From assembly GCF_015670745.1 (NCBI RefSeq), contig NZ_JADPCH010000004.1:57742-121741 (forward strand): 64,000 bases of DNA, in the 5' to 3' direction. This document shows positions 54,964 to 64,000 of this stretch, in pieces. The translations under genes were made by a program, and so were the position numbers. How positions within the stretch are numbered: position 1 is the stretch's first letter; each line of letters starts with the position of its first letter. The notes under the pieces were generated by a model that saw nothing but the letters and a program-made list of their open reading frames with translations, ran no database searches and was not told the origin of the DNA. Source of the DNA: Collinsella aerofaciens (GTDB lineage Bacteria; Actinomycetota; Coriobacteriia; Coriobacteriales; Coriobacteriaceae).

Positions 54964-55785
54964 CTACATCCCATTGCGCAGATCGCACACGCCGGCTGCC
55001 GCCATCTCGCGCAGCAGCGTCTCGCGGTCGCGCGTCACGATCAAATCTAGCGGGAAGTGAATCTCGTCGAGCATCTTGCGCGCGTGATCGAGCTTGCCAA
55101 TGGCCATGCCAATGTGGGCATCGGTTGACACGCCAATGCCCACGCCCAGCTCGGCGCAGCGCTCGGCGATCTTGCGGCATACGGCCCAATGCTCAGTGTC
55201 GACACCGTGTTCAAGACTATGGTTGTTGATCTCGATAATCTTGTGCTTGGCCTTAGCTGCCAACAGCACCTCGTCGATATCGAACGGCACGCCCGAACGC
55301 CCCGTGTGACCCAGCATGAACACCTTGGGGTACTCCAGGGCATTGATATACATCTCGGTCGTCTGGGCCAGCGTCGCGCCTTCAGCAATCTGCGGATTAT
55401 GCACGCTCGCAACCAAATAATCCAAATTTCGCGTAACCAAATCGAACAGCGAATGCTGACGGCTGTACGAATCACCGGCAATATCGAGCGTGACAGGAGT
55501 GTCCTCGCCAAACAGGCTTCCGTCCAGCGAAACGATATCGGCCTCGGCACCACGCAGCACCAGCACGCCGCTCCAAATGCGCGGCCAGATATCCTGGTTG
55601 ATAAAGAATTGGTAACTGCGCAGGTCATTGGGGCAAGCCGTAACCATAGAGCTCAGATGGTCGGCAGATCCGAGCACCTGCAGGCCACGCTCTGCCGCCC
55701 AGTACACATTCTCCTCAATAGTCGAATATGCATGCGCAGAGAATATCGTATGGGTATGAATGTCACAAGAAAGCAGGTAGGGCAT
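54964..55785 (-). CDS. PHP-domain phosphoesterase, YcdX-like
   Basis: 273 residues; AAGGAG precedes the ATG. CDIHTHTIFSAHAYSTIEEN, GSADHLSS, RGAEADIVSLDG, ASVHNP, LGHTGR and the final STDAHIGMAIG supply the His/Asp/Glu ligands of the trinuclear metal site of PHP phosphatases. It is likely a cytosolic metal-dependent phosphatase; substrate unknown. Confidence 0.87.
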   Translation of the reverse strand: MPYLLSCDIHTHTIFSAHAYSTIEENVYWAAERGLQVLGSADHLSSMVTACPNDLRSYQFFINQDIWPRIWSGVLVLRGAEADIVSLDGSLFGEDTPVTLDIAGDSYSRQHSLFDLVTRNLDYLVASVHNPQIAEGATLAQTTEMYINALEYPKVFMLGHTGRSGVPFDIDEVLLAAKAKHKIIEINNHSLEHGVDTEHWAVCRKIAERCAELGVGIGVSTDAHIGMAIGKLDHARKMLDEIHFPLDLIVTRDRETLLREMAAAGVCDLRNGM

Positions 55786-55885
55786 CAGGTCTCCTTATCT
55801 GGCACGGCCGTTGCTTATATTCATTGTACGCATAGCCTTCGATAGTCGTAAAACCACTCCATCCCAAAGACACAACGTCCATGAC

Positions 55886-55916
55886 AACGGGGTCTGGCTT
55901 AACACCAAACCCCGTT
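55886..55916 (-). terminator. Hairpin after the aminotransferase gene
   Basis: AACGGGGT pairs with ACCCCGTT 35 bases downstream of the stop. No T-run follows, so its role is uncertain. Confidence 0.4.
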
Positions 55917-55950
55917 TCACGTAAAACATTGTAGGCAGAGCGCTTTACTT

Positions 55951-57135
55951 TTAACGATACTCGTCCGCCAACTGTTTCCAAGCGGGTAGCGAATTGATAA
56001 TCGTTTCGTAACTCACGCAATAGCCCAGGCGGAACCAACCCGGCATACCAAAGCTGTCCGAGGGAACCGCAAGCAACTCATACTTCTTTGCACGCTCGCA
56101 AAACGCATTCGCATCGGGTTCCAGCGCCTTCACCCACAGGTAGAATGCACCATCCGGCTCAACATAGGTGTAGCCGTACTCCGCTAGTGCGTCGGTAAGC
56201 GCGGTGCGGTTGCGCGCATAGGCCTCGACATCGCTCGGCTCATCGATGCAATCGATGATTACGCGCTGGAAGAGTGCCGGTGCGCATACAAAACCTAGCG
56301 TACGGGCAGCACCCGCAACAGCCGGCATCAGACGGGCAGCCTGCGGATTGGTGTTGGGAACCAAGATCCACCCCACGCGCTCGCCCGGCAGCGACAGCGA
56401 CTTGGAATACGAGTAGCACACGATGGTGTGCTCGTAGATCGAGGGCACCCAAGGCACCTCGGCACCGTACACAATCTCGCGGTACGGCTCATCCGAGATG
56501 AGCATAATCGGATTCTCGGGATCGCGCTGAGCGTTGGCCTCGCGCAGAACATTGGCCAGTCGCGTCAGCGTGTCGCATGTATATACGGCACCGGTCGGAT
56601 TGTTGGGAGAGTCAATGATGACGGCCGCCGTCTTATCGCTGATCGCCTTGAGCACGTTGTCCACACTCAGCTGGAACGTATCTTCATCGGCGAGCGCCTC
56701 AACACACGTACAGCCGGCCTTCTCAATCCAAACGCGATACTCCGGAAAGTACGGGGCGATAACAATAACCTCGTCGCCCGGGTTCGTAACGGCGTTGAGC
56801 GTGCAGGTGAGCGAAGCCGCGGCACCCACCGTCATAAATACGTCTTTGCCCTCATAGCTCGTGCCAAAGCGGCGGTTGAGCGATTCGGCCACAGCGGCAC
56901 GACATTGCGGCAGGCCCGGTGCGGGCGTGTAGCCGTGCAGCTGGTCGCTCGGCAGCTCCAGGGCCTTCTTAATCGACTCAGCCACAGCAGCGGGCGCCGG
57001 AACGCTCGGATTGCCCAGCGAAAAATCGAATACGTTTTCCGCACCGATCTGCGCCTTGCGCTCAAGGCCATAGCTAAAAATCTCACGGATGATGGAGCTT
57101 TCCGCGCCGCGAGCATACATAGTTTCGTTGATCAT
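55951..57135 (-). CDS. Class I pyridoxal-phosphate aminotransferase
   Basis: 394 residues from the ATG at 57135 (AGGGG upstream). FDFSLGNPSVPAP, the N of DSPNNPTGAV, ISDEPYREIVY and the PLP lysine in CYSYSKSLSLPGERVGW are class I signatures; PSDSFGMPGWFRLGYCVS near the C-terminus includes the carboxylate-binding arginine. Likely an aspartate- or aromatic-type transaminase; specificity is not readable. Confidence 0.9.
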   Translation of the reverse strand: MINETMYARGAESSIIREIFSYGLERKAQIGAENVFDFSLGNPSVPAPAAVAESIKKALELPSDQLHGYTPAPGLPQCRAAVAESLNRRFGTSYEGKDVFMTVGAAASLTCTLNAVTNPGDEVIVIAPYFPEYRVWIEKAGCTCVEALADEDTFQLSVDNVLKAISDKTAAVIIDSPNNPTGAVYTCDTLTRLANVLREANAQRDPENPIMLISDEPYREIVYGAEVPWVPSIYEHTIVCYSYSKSLSLPGERVGWILVPNTNPQAARLMPAVAGAARTLGFVCAPALFQRVIIDCIDEPSDVEAYARNRTALTDALAEYGYTYVEPDGAFYLWVKALEPDANAFCERAKKYELLAVPSDSFGMPGWFRLGYCVSYETIINSLPAWKQLADEYR

Positions 57136-57200
57136 CTGTTCCCCTTTCGCATAGGCGCTATTGTACGCTTTAGCCGAGCAAAGTGCCGCAGCAATGTTAA

Positions 57201-57250
57201 TTGGGGACAGACTTAAATGCGTGAAAACGCTCATTTAAGTCTGTCCCCAA
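57201..57250. repeat. GGGGACAG palindrome
   Basis: TTGGGGACAGACTTAAATG pairs perfectly (19 bp) with CATTTAAGTCTGTCCCCAA over 12 bases that form a small GCG/CGC pairing. It lies upstream of the aminotransferase and downstream of ftsH. Confidence 0.85.
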
Positions 57251-57276
57251 TCAACAGACGGCCCCATATCGCTCAA

Positions 57277-57313
57277 AAGAAAAAGCCTCCGCAGGTTTCC
57301 CCGCGGAGGCTTT
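57277..57313 (-). terminator. Terminator of ftsH
   Basis: AAAGCCTCCGC pairs with GCGGAGGCTTT over 10 bases; on the minus strand TTTTTC follows, 12 bases after the ftsH stop. Confidence 0.88.
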
Positions 57314-57324
57314 CGCCACAAAGA

Positions 57325-59460
57325 CTATTTGTCGGCGTCGGTGTCGGCATCGACGACGGCATGGTCATCGTCAGCATCATCGGATGCGGCTTCGGCATCC
57401 TCCTGCATGGCCGCCTGCGCAAAGGCCGCGGCATCAGCCGCCAGCTCCTCCTCGCTCATTCGAGACACGCGCTTCTTGGTCGGCATGCCGGCCGCCTTGG
57501 CATTGCGCTCCTCCTTGGCCGCCAGGATATCGCCCTCGCGCTCAAGGTAGGCATTCCACTCGTTGTCGAGCAGGGCGTTCACGGCGTCGCCCTCGACGGT
57601 CTCGCGCTCAAGCAGCACCTTCGCCATCAGATCGAGCTGATCGCGACGGGCGTCCAGAATCTCGACCGCACGACGATGGGCCTCACGCATAATGCGCTGA
57701 ACCTCGATATCGATGCGGCGCGCCGTCTCCTCGGAGTAATCCTGGTGATCGGCGTAATCGCGACCAAGGAACACCTGATGTTGCGCCTCGCCAAACACTT
57801 GCGTGCCCAGCTCCTCGCTCATGCCCAGGCGCGTGACCATCTCGCGCGCCATCTTGGTTGCGCGCTCCAGATCGTTGCTCGCGCCCGACGTGATGTCATC
57901 GCACATGAGCTCCTCGGCAACGCGGCCACCCAAGAACACGGCGAGCTCGTCGAGCATCTCGTTCTTGGTCTTGAGGAAGTGGTCCTCCTGCGGAAGCTGC
58001 AGCGTGTAACCCAAAGCCTGGCCGCGGCTGACGATCGAGATCTTGTGGACCGGATCGGAGTGCTCCAGGATGTGACCCACCAGGGCGTGACCGCTCTCGT
58101 GGTAGGCAATCGTGGTGCGCTCGGCCTCGGTCATCACGCGACCCTTGCGCTGCGGTCCGGCAATCACGCGCTCCATCGATTCCTCGACCTCGTCCATCGA
58201 GATCACGGAACGATGGCGGCGGGCAGCCAACAGCGCAGACTCGTTGAGCAGATTTGCCAGATCGGCACCAGTGAAGCCAACGGTCATCTGGGCGAGCTTC
58301 TCAAACTTAACGTCCTCGTCCATCGGCTTGTTCTCGGCATGCACGCGCAAGATCTGCTCGCGGCCCTTCACATCCGGACGGTCGACCGTAACCTGACGGT
58401 CAAAACGACCGGGACGCAGCAGCGCCGGATCCAGAATGTCGGGGCGGTTGGTGGCGGCGATCAGGATGACCGACTCGCTTTCCTCAAAGCCGTCCATCTC
58501 GATCAGCAGCTGGTTGAGCGTCTGCTCGCGCTCGTCGTGACCGCCGCCCAAGCCAGCTCCGCGCTGACGTCCCACGGCATCGATCTCATCGATGAAGATG
58601 ATCGACGGGGCCTGGGACTTGGCCACCTTAAAGAGGTCACGCACACGGCTGGCGCCGACACCTACGAACATCTCGACAAAGTCGGAACCCGAGATGCTAA
58701 AGAACGGCACGCCCGCCTCGCCGGCAACGGCCTTGGCCAGCAGCGTTTTACCGGTGCCCGGAGGGCCAACCAGCAACACGCCACGCGGGATCTTGGCGCC
58801 CAGCTTGCGATAGCGATCCGGATCGCTCAAAAAGTCACGGATCTCCTCGAGCTCCTCGACTGCCTCGTCCACTCCGGCAACGTCTTCAAACTTGACCTTG
58901 GGGCGTGTGGCCTCGTTGGTCTTGGCGTTGGTCTTGCCAAACTGCATGTTCCTGTTGTTGGCGCCCATCATCTGGCGCATAAAGTAGAACATGATGGCGA
59001 TAAGGGCGATCGTCGGAAGCACACTCATCGCCAAGTCGCCCCAAAAATCGGGATCGTTGGTGTTGACGATGTACTTGGTATCGGGGTGCTCCGCCATGAG
59101 CTCGGCAAGCGAATCGGAGCCGACATAGGTCGAAGAGAAGCTCTTGAGCTCGCTCGTATCGCCCTTGTCCTTTTTTGTCTTCCAGTAATGACCCGTCACG
59201 CTTCCGTCTTGAACCGTATAGGTCAGATCTTCGACGCAATCCTGCTTGATGGCGCTGACCATCTCGCTCGTCGCGAGCTTAACGGTATTGCTGGAGCTGG
59301 CAAAGCCGGAACCCATATTAAAGAAGGCATAGCCCAGAAGCGCGCAAGCCAAAAGAAAATACAGCCAGCCCGTACGCGTGGGTTTCTTGCCTCCGGGCAT
59401 CCCCGGGATCTTTGGGTCCCGGGGAGTCTGGGAATTGTTGTCGTTACGGTCGTCGGGCAT
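57325..59460 (-). CDS. ftsH: ATP-dependent zinc metalloprotease FtsH
   Basis: 711 residues. A membrane helix at about 32-52, an external FtsH_ext domain, and a second helix near 146-161 are followed by the AAA domain: Walker A GPPGTGKT (232-239), Walker [13 protein letters not shown] and [23 protein letters not shown]. The zinc site is HESGH (454-458, Ser where Ala is common). The acidic tail ends [17 protein letters not shown]. It degrades membrane and regulatory proteins. It starts one base after the hpt stop. Confidence 0.97.
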   Translation of the reverse strand: MPDDRNDNNSQTPRDPKIPGMPGGKKPTRTGWLYFLLACALLGYAFFNMGSGFASSSNTVKLATSEMVSAIKQDCVEDLTYTVQDGSVTGHYWKTKKDKGDTSELKSFSSTYVGSDSLAELMAEHPDTKYIVNTNDPDFWGDLAMSVLPTIALIAIMFYFMRQMMGANNRNMQFGKTNAKTNEATRPKVKFEDVAGVDEAVEELEEIRDFLSDPDRYRKLGAKIPRGVLLVGPPGTGKTLLAKAVAGEAGVPFFSISGSDFVEMFVGVGASRVRDLFKVAKSQAPSIIFIDEIDAVGRQRGAGLGGGHDEREQTLNQLLIEMDGFEESESVILIAATNRPDILDPALLRPGRFDRQVTVDRPDVKGREQILRVHAENKPMDEDVKFEKLAQMTVGFTGADLANLLNESALLAARRHRSVISMDEVEESMERVIAGPQRKGRVMTEAERTTIAYHESGHALVGHILEHSDPVHKISIVSRGQALGYTLQLPQEDHFLKTKNEMLDELAVFLGGRVAEELMCDDITSGASNDLERATKMAREMVTRLGMSEELGTQVFGEAQHQVFLGRDYADHQDYSEETARRIDIEVQRIMREAHRRAVEILDARRDQLDLMAKVLLERETVEGDAVNALLDNEWNAYLEREGDILAAKEERNAKAAGMPTKKRVSRMSEEELAADAAAFAQAAMQEDAEAASDDADDDHAVVDADTDADK

Positions 59461-59461
59461 C

Positions 59462-60010
59462 TTACGAATAAACCTCCGGTTTCAAAATGCCCAGATACGG
59501 AAGGTTGCGATAGCGCTCGGCATAGTCGAGGCCGTAGCCCACCACAAAGGCATCGGGGCAATGGGTTCCAACATACTTGGGCGTGATGGCCGAGACGCGG
59601 TCCTCAACGTCCTTCCACAGGAAGGCGGCGACCTCCAGAGAAGCGGGCTTGCGGCTCTCGAGGTTCTTCATCAGATACTTGAGCGTCAGGCCCGAGTCCA
59701 GAATGTCCTCGACGATCAGCACGTCGCGACCGCGGATGTCGATATCCAGGTCCTTAATGATACGCACGATACCCGAGGACTTCACACCGTCGCCGTAGCT
59801 CGAAACAGCCATGAAATCGATGTTGGTCGGCAGCTCGATCTTACGCATCAGGTCGCCCATAAAGACCACGGCGCCGCGCAGGACCGCAATCAGCACCAGA
59901 TCCTTACCCGCGTAGTCGCGCGTAATCTCCTCGCCCAGGCGAGAGACGATACCGTCGATATCCTCCTGCGTAAACAGAACCTTCTCGATATCCGGATGTT
60001 GAGAAGCCAT
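59462..60010 (-). CDS. hpt: Hypoxanthine phosphoribosyltransferase
   Basis: 182 residues. IAVLRGAVVFMGDLMR, VSSYGDGVKSSG and the PRPP loop VLIVEDILDSGLTL (97-110) identify it. It salvages hypoxanthine or guanine with PRPP. The tilS-hpt-ftsH order seen here is widespread, and hpt and ftsH are coupled by a 1-base gap. The 147 bases to tilS may hold an internal promoter. Confidence 0.95.
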   Translation of the reverse strand: MASQHPDIEKVLFTQEDIDGIVSRLGEEITRDYAGKDLVLIAVLRGAVVFMGDLMRKIELPTNIDFMAVSSYGDGVKSSGIVRIIKDLDIDIRGRDVLIVEDILDSGLTLKYLMKNLESRKPASLEVAAFLWKDVEDRVSAITPKYVGTHCPDAFVVGYGLDYAERYRNLPYLGILKPEVYS

Positions 60011-60157
60011 GACAACCCTTTCTTGTGCTTATCGCCCACACACCGCCGTATGGACGCGAACTACACATTCTAGCAGCGCACGGGGTAAATTTACCAGCCC
60101 GTGCGCCATCAGCGCGGGAATACCGTCAACGTCGCACAGAATGGCAGGCGTGGGACG

Positions 60158-61696
60158 CTATTCCGCATCGACCACGCGGAGCAGATATGCCACGCGCGTT
60201 GCGGCCGTGCACTTAAAACGCTCGTCCGCGCGAACTCCGGCGACCCACACCACGGCACCCCCCGGCGCCGTCCTCACCATGGGCACGCCGGCGCGCTCGG
60301 AAACGGGAATGCGAGCCTCACCTAGCAAATCGGATACTTTCTTGCTTCGGCCACTCATCCCTAACGGGCACATCACGTCTCCCGGCGCGGGACCGTCCAC
60401 CCACAGGCGCGCCAATCGCGCCTCGGCAGGGATCTCGCCACGCGAGCCCGCCAGGATCCGCTCACTATCGCTGTCGGCAAAACCCAGGGCAGCCGCGTCT
60501 ACCAAAGCTGTCACTTCCCCGGCAGCCGCAAGCTCACGGGCGCGGCGCACGATATCGCATCCCGGCTCAACAGCCATCGGTTCTGTGACCAGCATACGTC
60601 CCCCGCCCAACGGCAAACGACCGGGTACGGTAACCCAGCCCGCGACCAGGCCCTCGCGAGCCGCCGGCGCCTTAAACGCCAGCATGCCAAACTCAATGCG
60701 TGCGTCAATCCCCGCCGGAAGCGTGACCGAGCCGGTGCCCTCGGCAACGCAGGAAAGGACTCGCTCCACATGTCGCATCTCGGGACGAGCGTCCGGATCG
60801 ATGCGCTTAATCGCCAGTCGCACGATGCGCCGCGCGATTACCACCTCGGCCGCAGCCAGGCGCCTGGCATCGAGCACCAGCGCACCCGCTGCCTCTTTGC
60901 GCAAACAGCTTCGAAACGCCTGTGCCGAAAGCTGAGACAAAAACGCGTCCTCATCGCCTAAGATCTCGCAGGCGGCGCCAATCGTCTTGCAGACGCTCGC
61001 GTTGCGCTGCACCACCACTGGCATTACTCGATGGCGCACGTAGTTTCGCAGATACGAGATATCCTCATTGCTCTCGTCTTCACGCCACGGCTGACCATGT
61101 ACCTGTAGATAGCCCACGAGCTCGCCATGAGTTAGGTCGAGCAAGGGACGTACCACGATATTCCTCCGGCGAGGAATGCTCGATAGGCCAGCGGGGCCCG
61201 AACCCTTAATCGCGTTCATCAAAAACGTTTCCGCGCGATCCGAAGACGTGTGCGCGGTGCAGATACGAGCCGCCGTTCGCGGTGCCCCCGTCTGGGCGCA
61301 GAGCTCGCGAACATACCTCCGCGCCGCGGCATAGCGCACTTCGCGGGCCGCGGCCTCAATATTGCCCGACTCCCCATCAAAATAAGCGTGCTCCACGCAC
61401 AGCGGTAAACCATATTTCGCGCAGAGCTCACGCACAAAGGCCTCGTCGCCATCGGACGCCTTGCCGCGCAGATGATGGTTTACATGCAGCACATGCAGGC
61501 GCTCGCGAGCAATGGGGGCAACACCGCGCCCGTCTTGGATATCCAGCTTTGATGTGCACGCCATAAGAAGCAGTGCCGTCGAGTCCGCGCCGCCTGATAC
61601 CATGAGCACGACAGGAGCAGCCTGCTGCCTCGTTCGGGTCTCATCGACTGCCCCGGGCACGGCATGGTGTCCGTAATGCTGTGATACCGTAGGCAT
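60158..61696 (-). CDS. tilS: tRNA(Ile)-lysidine synthase
   Basis: 512 residues; AGAGGAGG precedes the ATG. PP-loop SGGADS (34-39), HVNHHLRGKASDGDEAFV, an ICTAHTSSDRAETFLMNAIKGSG adenylation region and FVRHRVMPVV-type helix are TilS features; a C-terminal substrate domain with VSDLLGEARIPVSERAGVPMV follows. It makes lysidine at C34 of tRNA-Ile(CAU), an essential activity. Confidence 0.93.
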   Translation of the reverse strand: MPTVSQHYGHHAVPGAVDETRTRQQAAPVVLMVSGGADSTALLLMACTSKLDIQDGRGVAPIARERLHVLHVNHHLRGKASDGDEAFVRELCAKYGLPLCVEHAYFDGESGNIEAAAREVRYAAARRYVRELCAQTGAPRTAARICTAHTSSDRAETFLMNAIKGSGPAGLSSIPRRRNIVVRPLLDLTHGELVGYLQVHGQPWREDESNEDISYLRNYVRHRVMPVVVQRNASVCKTIGAACEILGDEDAFLSQLSAQAFRSCLRKEAAGALVLDARRLAAAEVVIARRIVRLAIKRIDPDARPEMRHVERVLSCVAEGTGSVTLPAGIDARIEFGMLAFKAPAAREGLVAGWVTVPGRLPLGGGRMLVTEPMAVEPGCDIVRRARELAAAGEVTALVDAAALGFADSDSERILAGSRGEIPAEARLARLWVDGPAPGDVMCPLGMSGRSKKVSDLLGEARIPVSERAGVPMVRTAPGGAVVWVAGVRADERFKCTAATRVAYLLRVVDAE

Positions 61697-61744
61697 TTGC
61701 TTCCTCCTCTATTCGTCCGCACCCATTGTATCCTTTGGAATCTT

Positions 61745-62554
61745 ATGTCTCGTCTGCACCTTCATATCCTTGGCAGCGGCTCAAAAGGCAACTGCGCGCT
61801 CATCGAAGGCCCCCGGGGGCTCATCATGATTGACGACGGTCTTTCTCGCCGCGAGACATTAAAGCGCATGGCAGAACTGGGACTCTCGGCAGACAACGTC
61901 TCGGCTCTTCTCATTACTCATGAGCATAGCGATCACATCAAGGGTCTCGATGTCTGGTGCAAGCACTGGCACGGTCCCCTCTTTGCCAGTAGGGGCACAC
62001 TTTCGAGCAAAGAAAATCTTTCGCATCTGCCTGTCGAGGAATTCGACCCCGGTGACACCCTATCCATTGCCGGCATCCACGCGCAAACCTACTCAACATC
62101 ACACGATGTCATAAATCCAATCGGCTTTCGATTCGACGCCCTCGATGATTCCATCGGCTTTGCTACCGACACCGGAGAGCTATCGAGCCAAGCCATGAAC
62201 ACCCTCAAAGATTGTCGAGTCCTCGCGCTCGAAAGCAACCACGATGTGACCATGCTGCGCGAGGGAGAATATCCCCGCTTTCTTCAGGAGCGCATCCTGT
62301 CTGCAAGGGGACACCTCTCCAACGGCCAAGCCGCCGAAGCCGCGCGCGAACTTGTTACCGATCGCACCGAACAGCTCATTGCCATGCATATCAGCCAAGA
62401 CAACAATCGTCCGAGCCTTACCGTCAAAAGCTATGCCAAAGCTCTAGCCGCAACCCTGGATGACGAGCTCGGCAGCTCCGCCACCCTTCTCCAAGGATCG
62501 CGAAAACTCTCGATACGCCCCGCAAGCCAGTATCGGCCAGCAACCATTCAATAG
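61745..62554 (+). CDS. MBL-fold metallohydrolase (YycJ/WalJ-like)
   Basis: 269 residues from the ATG at 61745 (weak ribosome binding site). LGSGSKGNCALIEG, DDGLSRRETLKRM, the metal motif HEHSDH (59-64), TSHDVINPIGFRF and ATDTGELS are typical of YycJ, a probable nucleic-acid exonuclease or phosphodiesterase linked in Firmicutes to the WalKR locus. It is divergent from tilS, and a terminator follows. Confidence 0.85.
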   Translation: MSRLHLHILGSGSKGNCALIEGPRGLIMIDDGLSRRETLKRMAELGLSADNVSALLITHEHSDHIKGLDVWCKHWHGPLFASRGTLSSKENLSHLPVEEFDPGDTLSIAGIHAQTYSTSHDVINPIGFRFDALDDSIGFATDTGELSSQAMNTLKDCRVLALESNHDVTMLREGEYPRFLQERILSARGHLSNGQAAEAARELVTDRTEQLIAMHISQDNNRPSLTVKSYAKALAATLDDELGSSATLLQGSRKLSIRPASQYRPATIQ

Positions 62555-62568
62555 ACTGTCCTAAACAG

Positions 62569-62604
62569 CAAAAGGGGCCGGGAATCGCTTCCCAGCCCCT
62601 TTTG
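62569..62604 (+). terminator. Terminator of the MBL gene
   Basis: CAAAAGGGGC pairs with GCCCCTTTTG, with inner GGGAA/TTCCC pairing; TTGTCTTTT follows. It can also serve the convergent hsp20. Confidence 0.85.
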
Positions 62605-62636
62605 TTGTCTTTTAATAGCGAAGAACACCAACGAAG

Positions 62637-63068
62637 TTATTCGATGGAGATCTTCGTAACGTTCTTCTTCTCGACGATCTTGGGAACCGTAACGGTCAGG
62701 ATGCCGTCAGCGTACTTAGCCGAGAGGCCCTCGCTCGAAGCGTCCTTAAGATACACGCCACGCGTCGCGCTGTACGAGCTGAACTCCTTCTGCAGGAAGT
62801 TCTTGCCCTCGTTCTCCTCGTCTTCCTCGACATTCACGCTAATGGACAGACGGCCCTCGTTAAGCTCGACATCGATATCGTCCTTGGCGACGCCGGTCAG
62901 ATAAGCCTTGACCTCATAGCCATCGCCCTTATCCTCAACGTCAACGGGGAACGCCTTAGAGGCAATCGAGCTGTTCGCTAGGTCGCTCATATCATCAAAC
63001 AGATCGAACAGCGAGCTTGCAGAGGGACGAACGCCAAAAACCGAACGATAAGGAACCATGCTTGCCAT
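62637..63068 (-). CDS. Hsp20/alpha-crystallin small heat-shock protein
   Basis: 143 residues from the ATG at 63068 (GGAG 8 bases upstream). The alpha-crystallin domain (about 38-140) includes FPVDVEDKGDGYEVKAYLTG, DDIDVELNEGRLSISV and the GILTVTVPKI C-terminal strand with the IEKK-type tail. It is an ATP-independent holdase. Upstream, TATATATG and CATATATA form an 8-bp inverted repeat at about 63136-63164, a possible operator. Confidence 0.9.
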   Translation of the reverse strand: MASMVPYRSVFGVRPSASSLFDLFDDMSDLANSSIASKAFPVDVEDKGDGYEVKAYLTGVAKDDIDVELNEGRLSISVNVEEDEENEGKNFLQKEFSSYSATRGVYLKDASSEGLSAKYADGILTVTVPKIVEKKNVTKISIE

Positions 63069-63345
63069 GTTTACCACTCCTTTATAGGACTGCCGAGTCA
63101 TCTTCCAGGTGACTGGGACTTCTTTTGACGCTCTTATATATGCCCACCCAGTGCTCATATATACATCGACTATAAAGTTTTTTGAGTCCAGTACTATAAG
63201 CATATCTAAGTGCGTATGACTCAGGTTTTAGGAAGGTTAAGGTTCTTTGAACCAGAGCTTAAATACCGAGTATGTCCCCAGCTACAAATAACAAGGGGCT
63301 TACAATGAGCGCGTACACGTTGTTGGTAACGAGCTAAAGGGCATC

Positions 63346-63813
63346 ATGGACGACCAAAACCAGAACAAAATGTTTATGCCGACGCAGGGGGAAGATACTT
63401 CCACGCAGCCGCCACGGTTCCATCGCCCCCACATCTCGCAAGAGCCCATTAATGATCCGGAGCCCGAGTATGTGACGAGAAATCGATATCAAACGCTCGA
63501 GGATGCCCAAACGGGACGTAAACATATGGGCGTCGCCTCGGGAGACCCCGTATATCTGAAAGACGCACCATTATCTAAAAACAGCGCAGCTAGTGATGAG
63601 CCGATGAAAGCATCCGCCACTCATCAACAAAGAGGTCCTCGACCAAAGCAAACCTTGACGAATTCGGCTCGCTATCTCGAAACGCCAAAACAGGGAAAAT
63701 CAATCTTCGTTTCGTCAAGTAAACGACGCAAGCAGCATCGACTGACAATCCTGCTTTTGATCATTGTGGCCATAGCAGTTGCCCTTGTTATTCGTTTTAT
63801 TTTCTTTAAATAA
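63346..63813 (+). CDS. Hypothetical protein with C-terminal membrane anchor
   Basis: 155 residues; AAAGGG precedes the ATG. The first ~125 residues are hydrophilic and disordered (Gln, Pro, Lys rich). A basic cluster SSSKRRKQHR leads into one membrane helix LTILLLIIVAIAVALVIRFIF at the extreme C-terminus, so topology is tail-anchored with a cytoplasmic N-terminus. GC is lower than in neighbours. No family is recognised. Confidence 0.65.
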   Translation: MDDQNQNKMFMPTQGEDTSTQPPRFHRPHISQEPINDPEPEYVTRNRYQTLEDAQTGRKHMGVASGDPVYLKDAPLSKNSAASDEPMKASATHQQRGPRPKQTLTNSARYLETPKQGKSIFVSSSKRRKQHRLTILLLIIVAIAVALVIRFIFFK

Positions 63814-63874
63814 AAGCTCAATACCAAAAAGAATTAAATCGTCTGGCGTAAATGAGTTATTTATGCCCCGTAAA

Positions 63875-63909
63875 CGCAAAAAAGGGGGAGGCCGCGAGGC
63901 CTCCCCCTT
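63875..63909 (-). terminator. Strong terminator of the rRNA operon
   Basis: AAGGGGGAGGCC pairs with GGCCTCCCCCTT over GCGA; on the minus strand a TTTTTT run follows, about 30 bases from the 5S 3' end. Confidence 0.88.
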
Positions 63910-63937
63910 CTCAGTTCAAGCGTACGGCTCGGTGCCG

Positions 63938-64000
63938 TCCACCGGTCAGCGGCGCCCTGGCCTCCCACGGGCTGACCCCGCAGTACTCTCGGCGCGATGG
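63938..64000 (-). rRNA. rrf: 5S ribosomal RNA, 3' part (gene continues beyond window)
   Basis: On the minus strand CGAGAGTACTGCGGGGTCAG, then CCCGTGGGAG and GCGCCGC have the order of 5S helices IV, V and the 3' strand of helix I. It lies just before a strong terminator, so a 23S-5S operon probably enters from the right on the minus strand. The exact 3' end is approximate. Confidence 0.7.

Noticed and set aside
63180..63205. HAIR (HspR) operator upstream of hsp20
   Set aside because: TTGAGT and ACTATAAG are present, but spacing and the second half-site do not match the CTTGAGT-N7-ACTCAAG pattern; no CIRCE element either.

Overview
This window is high-GC bacterial chromosome, mostly housekeeping genes on both strands with no phage or conjugative modules. 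Sortase-type surface proteins with an LxNTG signal, an SRP RNA beside a tadA-type gene and tRNA-Ser, an EF-G-like paralogue, and the overall gene set suggest a gut actinobacterium of the Coriobacteriia, most likely Collinsella. That assignment is my inference from gene content and style, not from a database comparison.

Layout. 0-12.4 kb: a transaldolase-family gene cut by the window edge, a Cof-type HAD phosphatase, rlmKL, then a potassium block (kdpE, a short kdpD, a small membrane protein and kup, all on the minus strand), a nitroreductase, and an LtaS-like sulfatase on the plus strand. 12.4-18 kb: a 5.5-kb accessory block built around a 1,362-residue cell-wall protein. The gene is flanked by two tandem arrays of palindromic ~61-bp units and, outside these, by two oppositely oriented copies of a 130-bp inverted-repeat element. 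18-24 kb: a flavodoxin-like protein, a heterodimeric ABC exporter and a coiled-coil surface protein. 24-36 kb: SRP RNA, a TadA-glycerate kinase fusion, tRNA-Ser(UGA), TetR, LemA, ilvE, DedA, cysE, and a MarR-controlled second heterodimeric exporter. 36-47 kb: a second nitroreductase, a YeiH-type transporter with possible regulators, glmS, a LacI regulator, a HAD phosphatase, larE, and a decayed AT-rich intergenic region. 47-57 kb: a secreted nuclease, an EF-G-like GTPase, a polar amino-acid ABC importer, an RlmD-like methyltransferase, a PHP phosphatase and a class I aminotransferase. 57-64 kb: the tilS-hpt-ftsH cluster, an MBL hydrolase, Hsp20, a tail-anchored-type hypothetical protein, and the 3' end of a 5S rRNA whose operon continues off the right edge.

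How genes work together. kdpDE lies beside kup rather than kdpFABC, so it probably controls Kup. Each ABC exporter pair has one subunit with canonical ATPase residues and one with a degenerate site. The importer genes run in the order binding protein, permease, ATPase, with a long hairpin between the first two.

The most unusual property of the window is intergenic. About twenty long inverted repeats occupy the gaps between ordinary genes. Several form families: GGGACAG-core palindromes, a 49-bp repeat ending in TTTTATCTGGGGAAA, and a ~78-bp conserved core enclosed by arms that differ completely between copies yet remain complementary within each copy. These, with the palindromic arrays around the surface-protein gene, are the best candidates for something undescribed.
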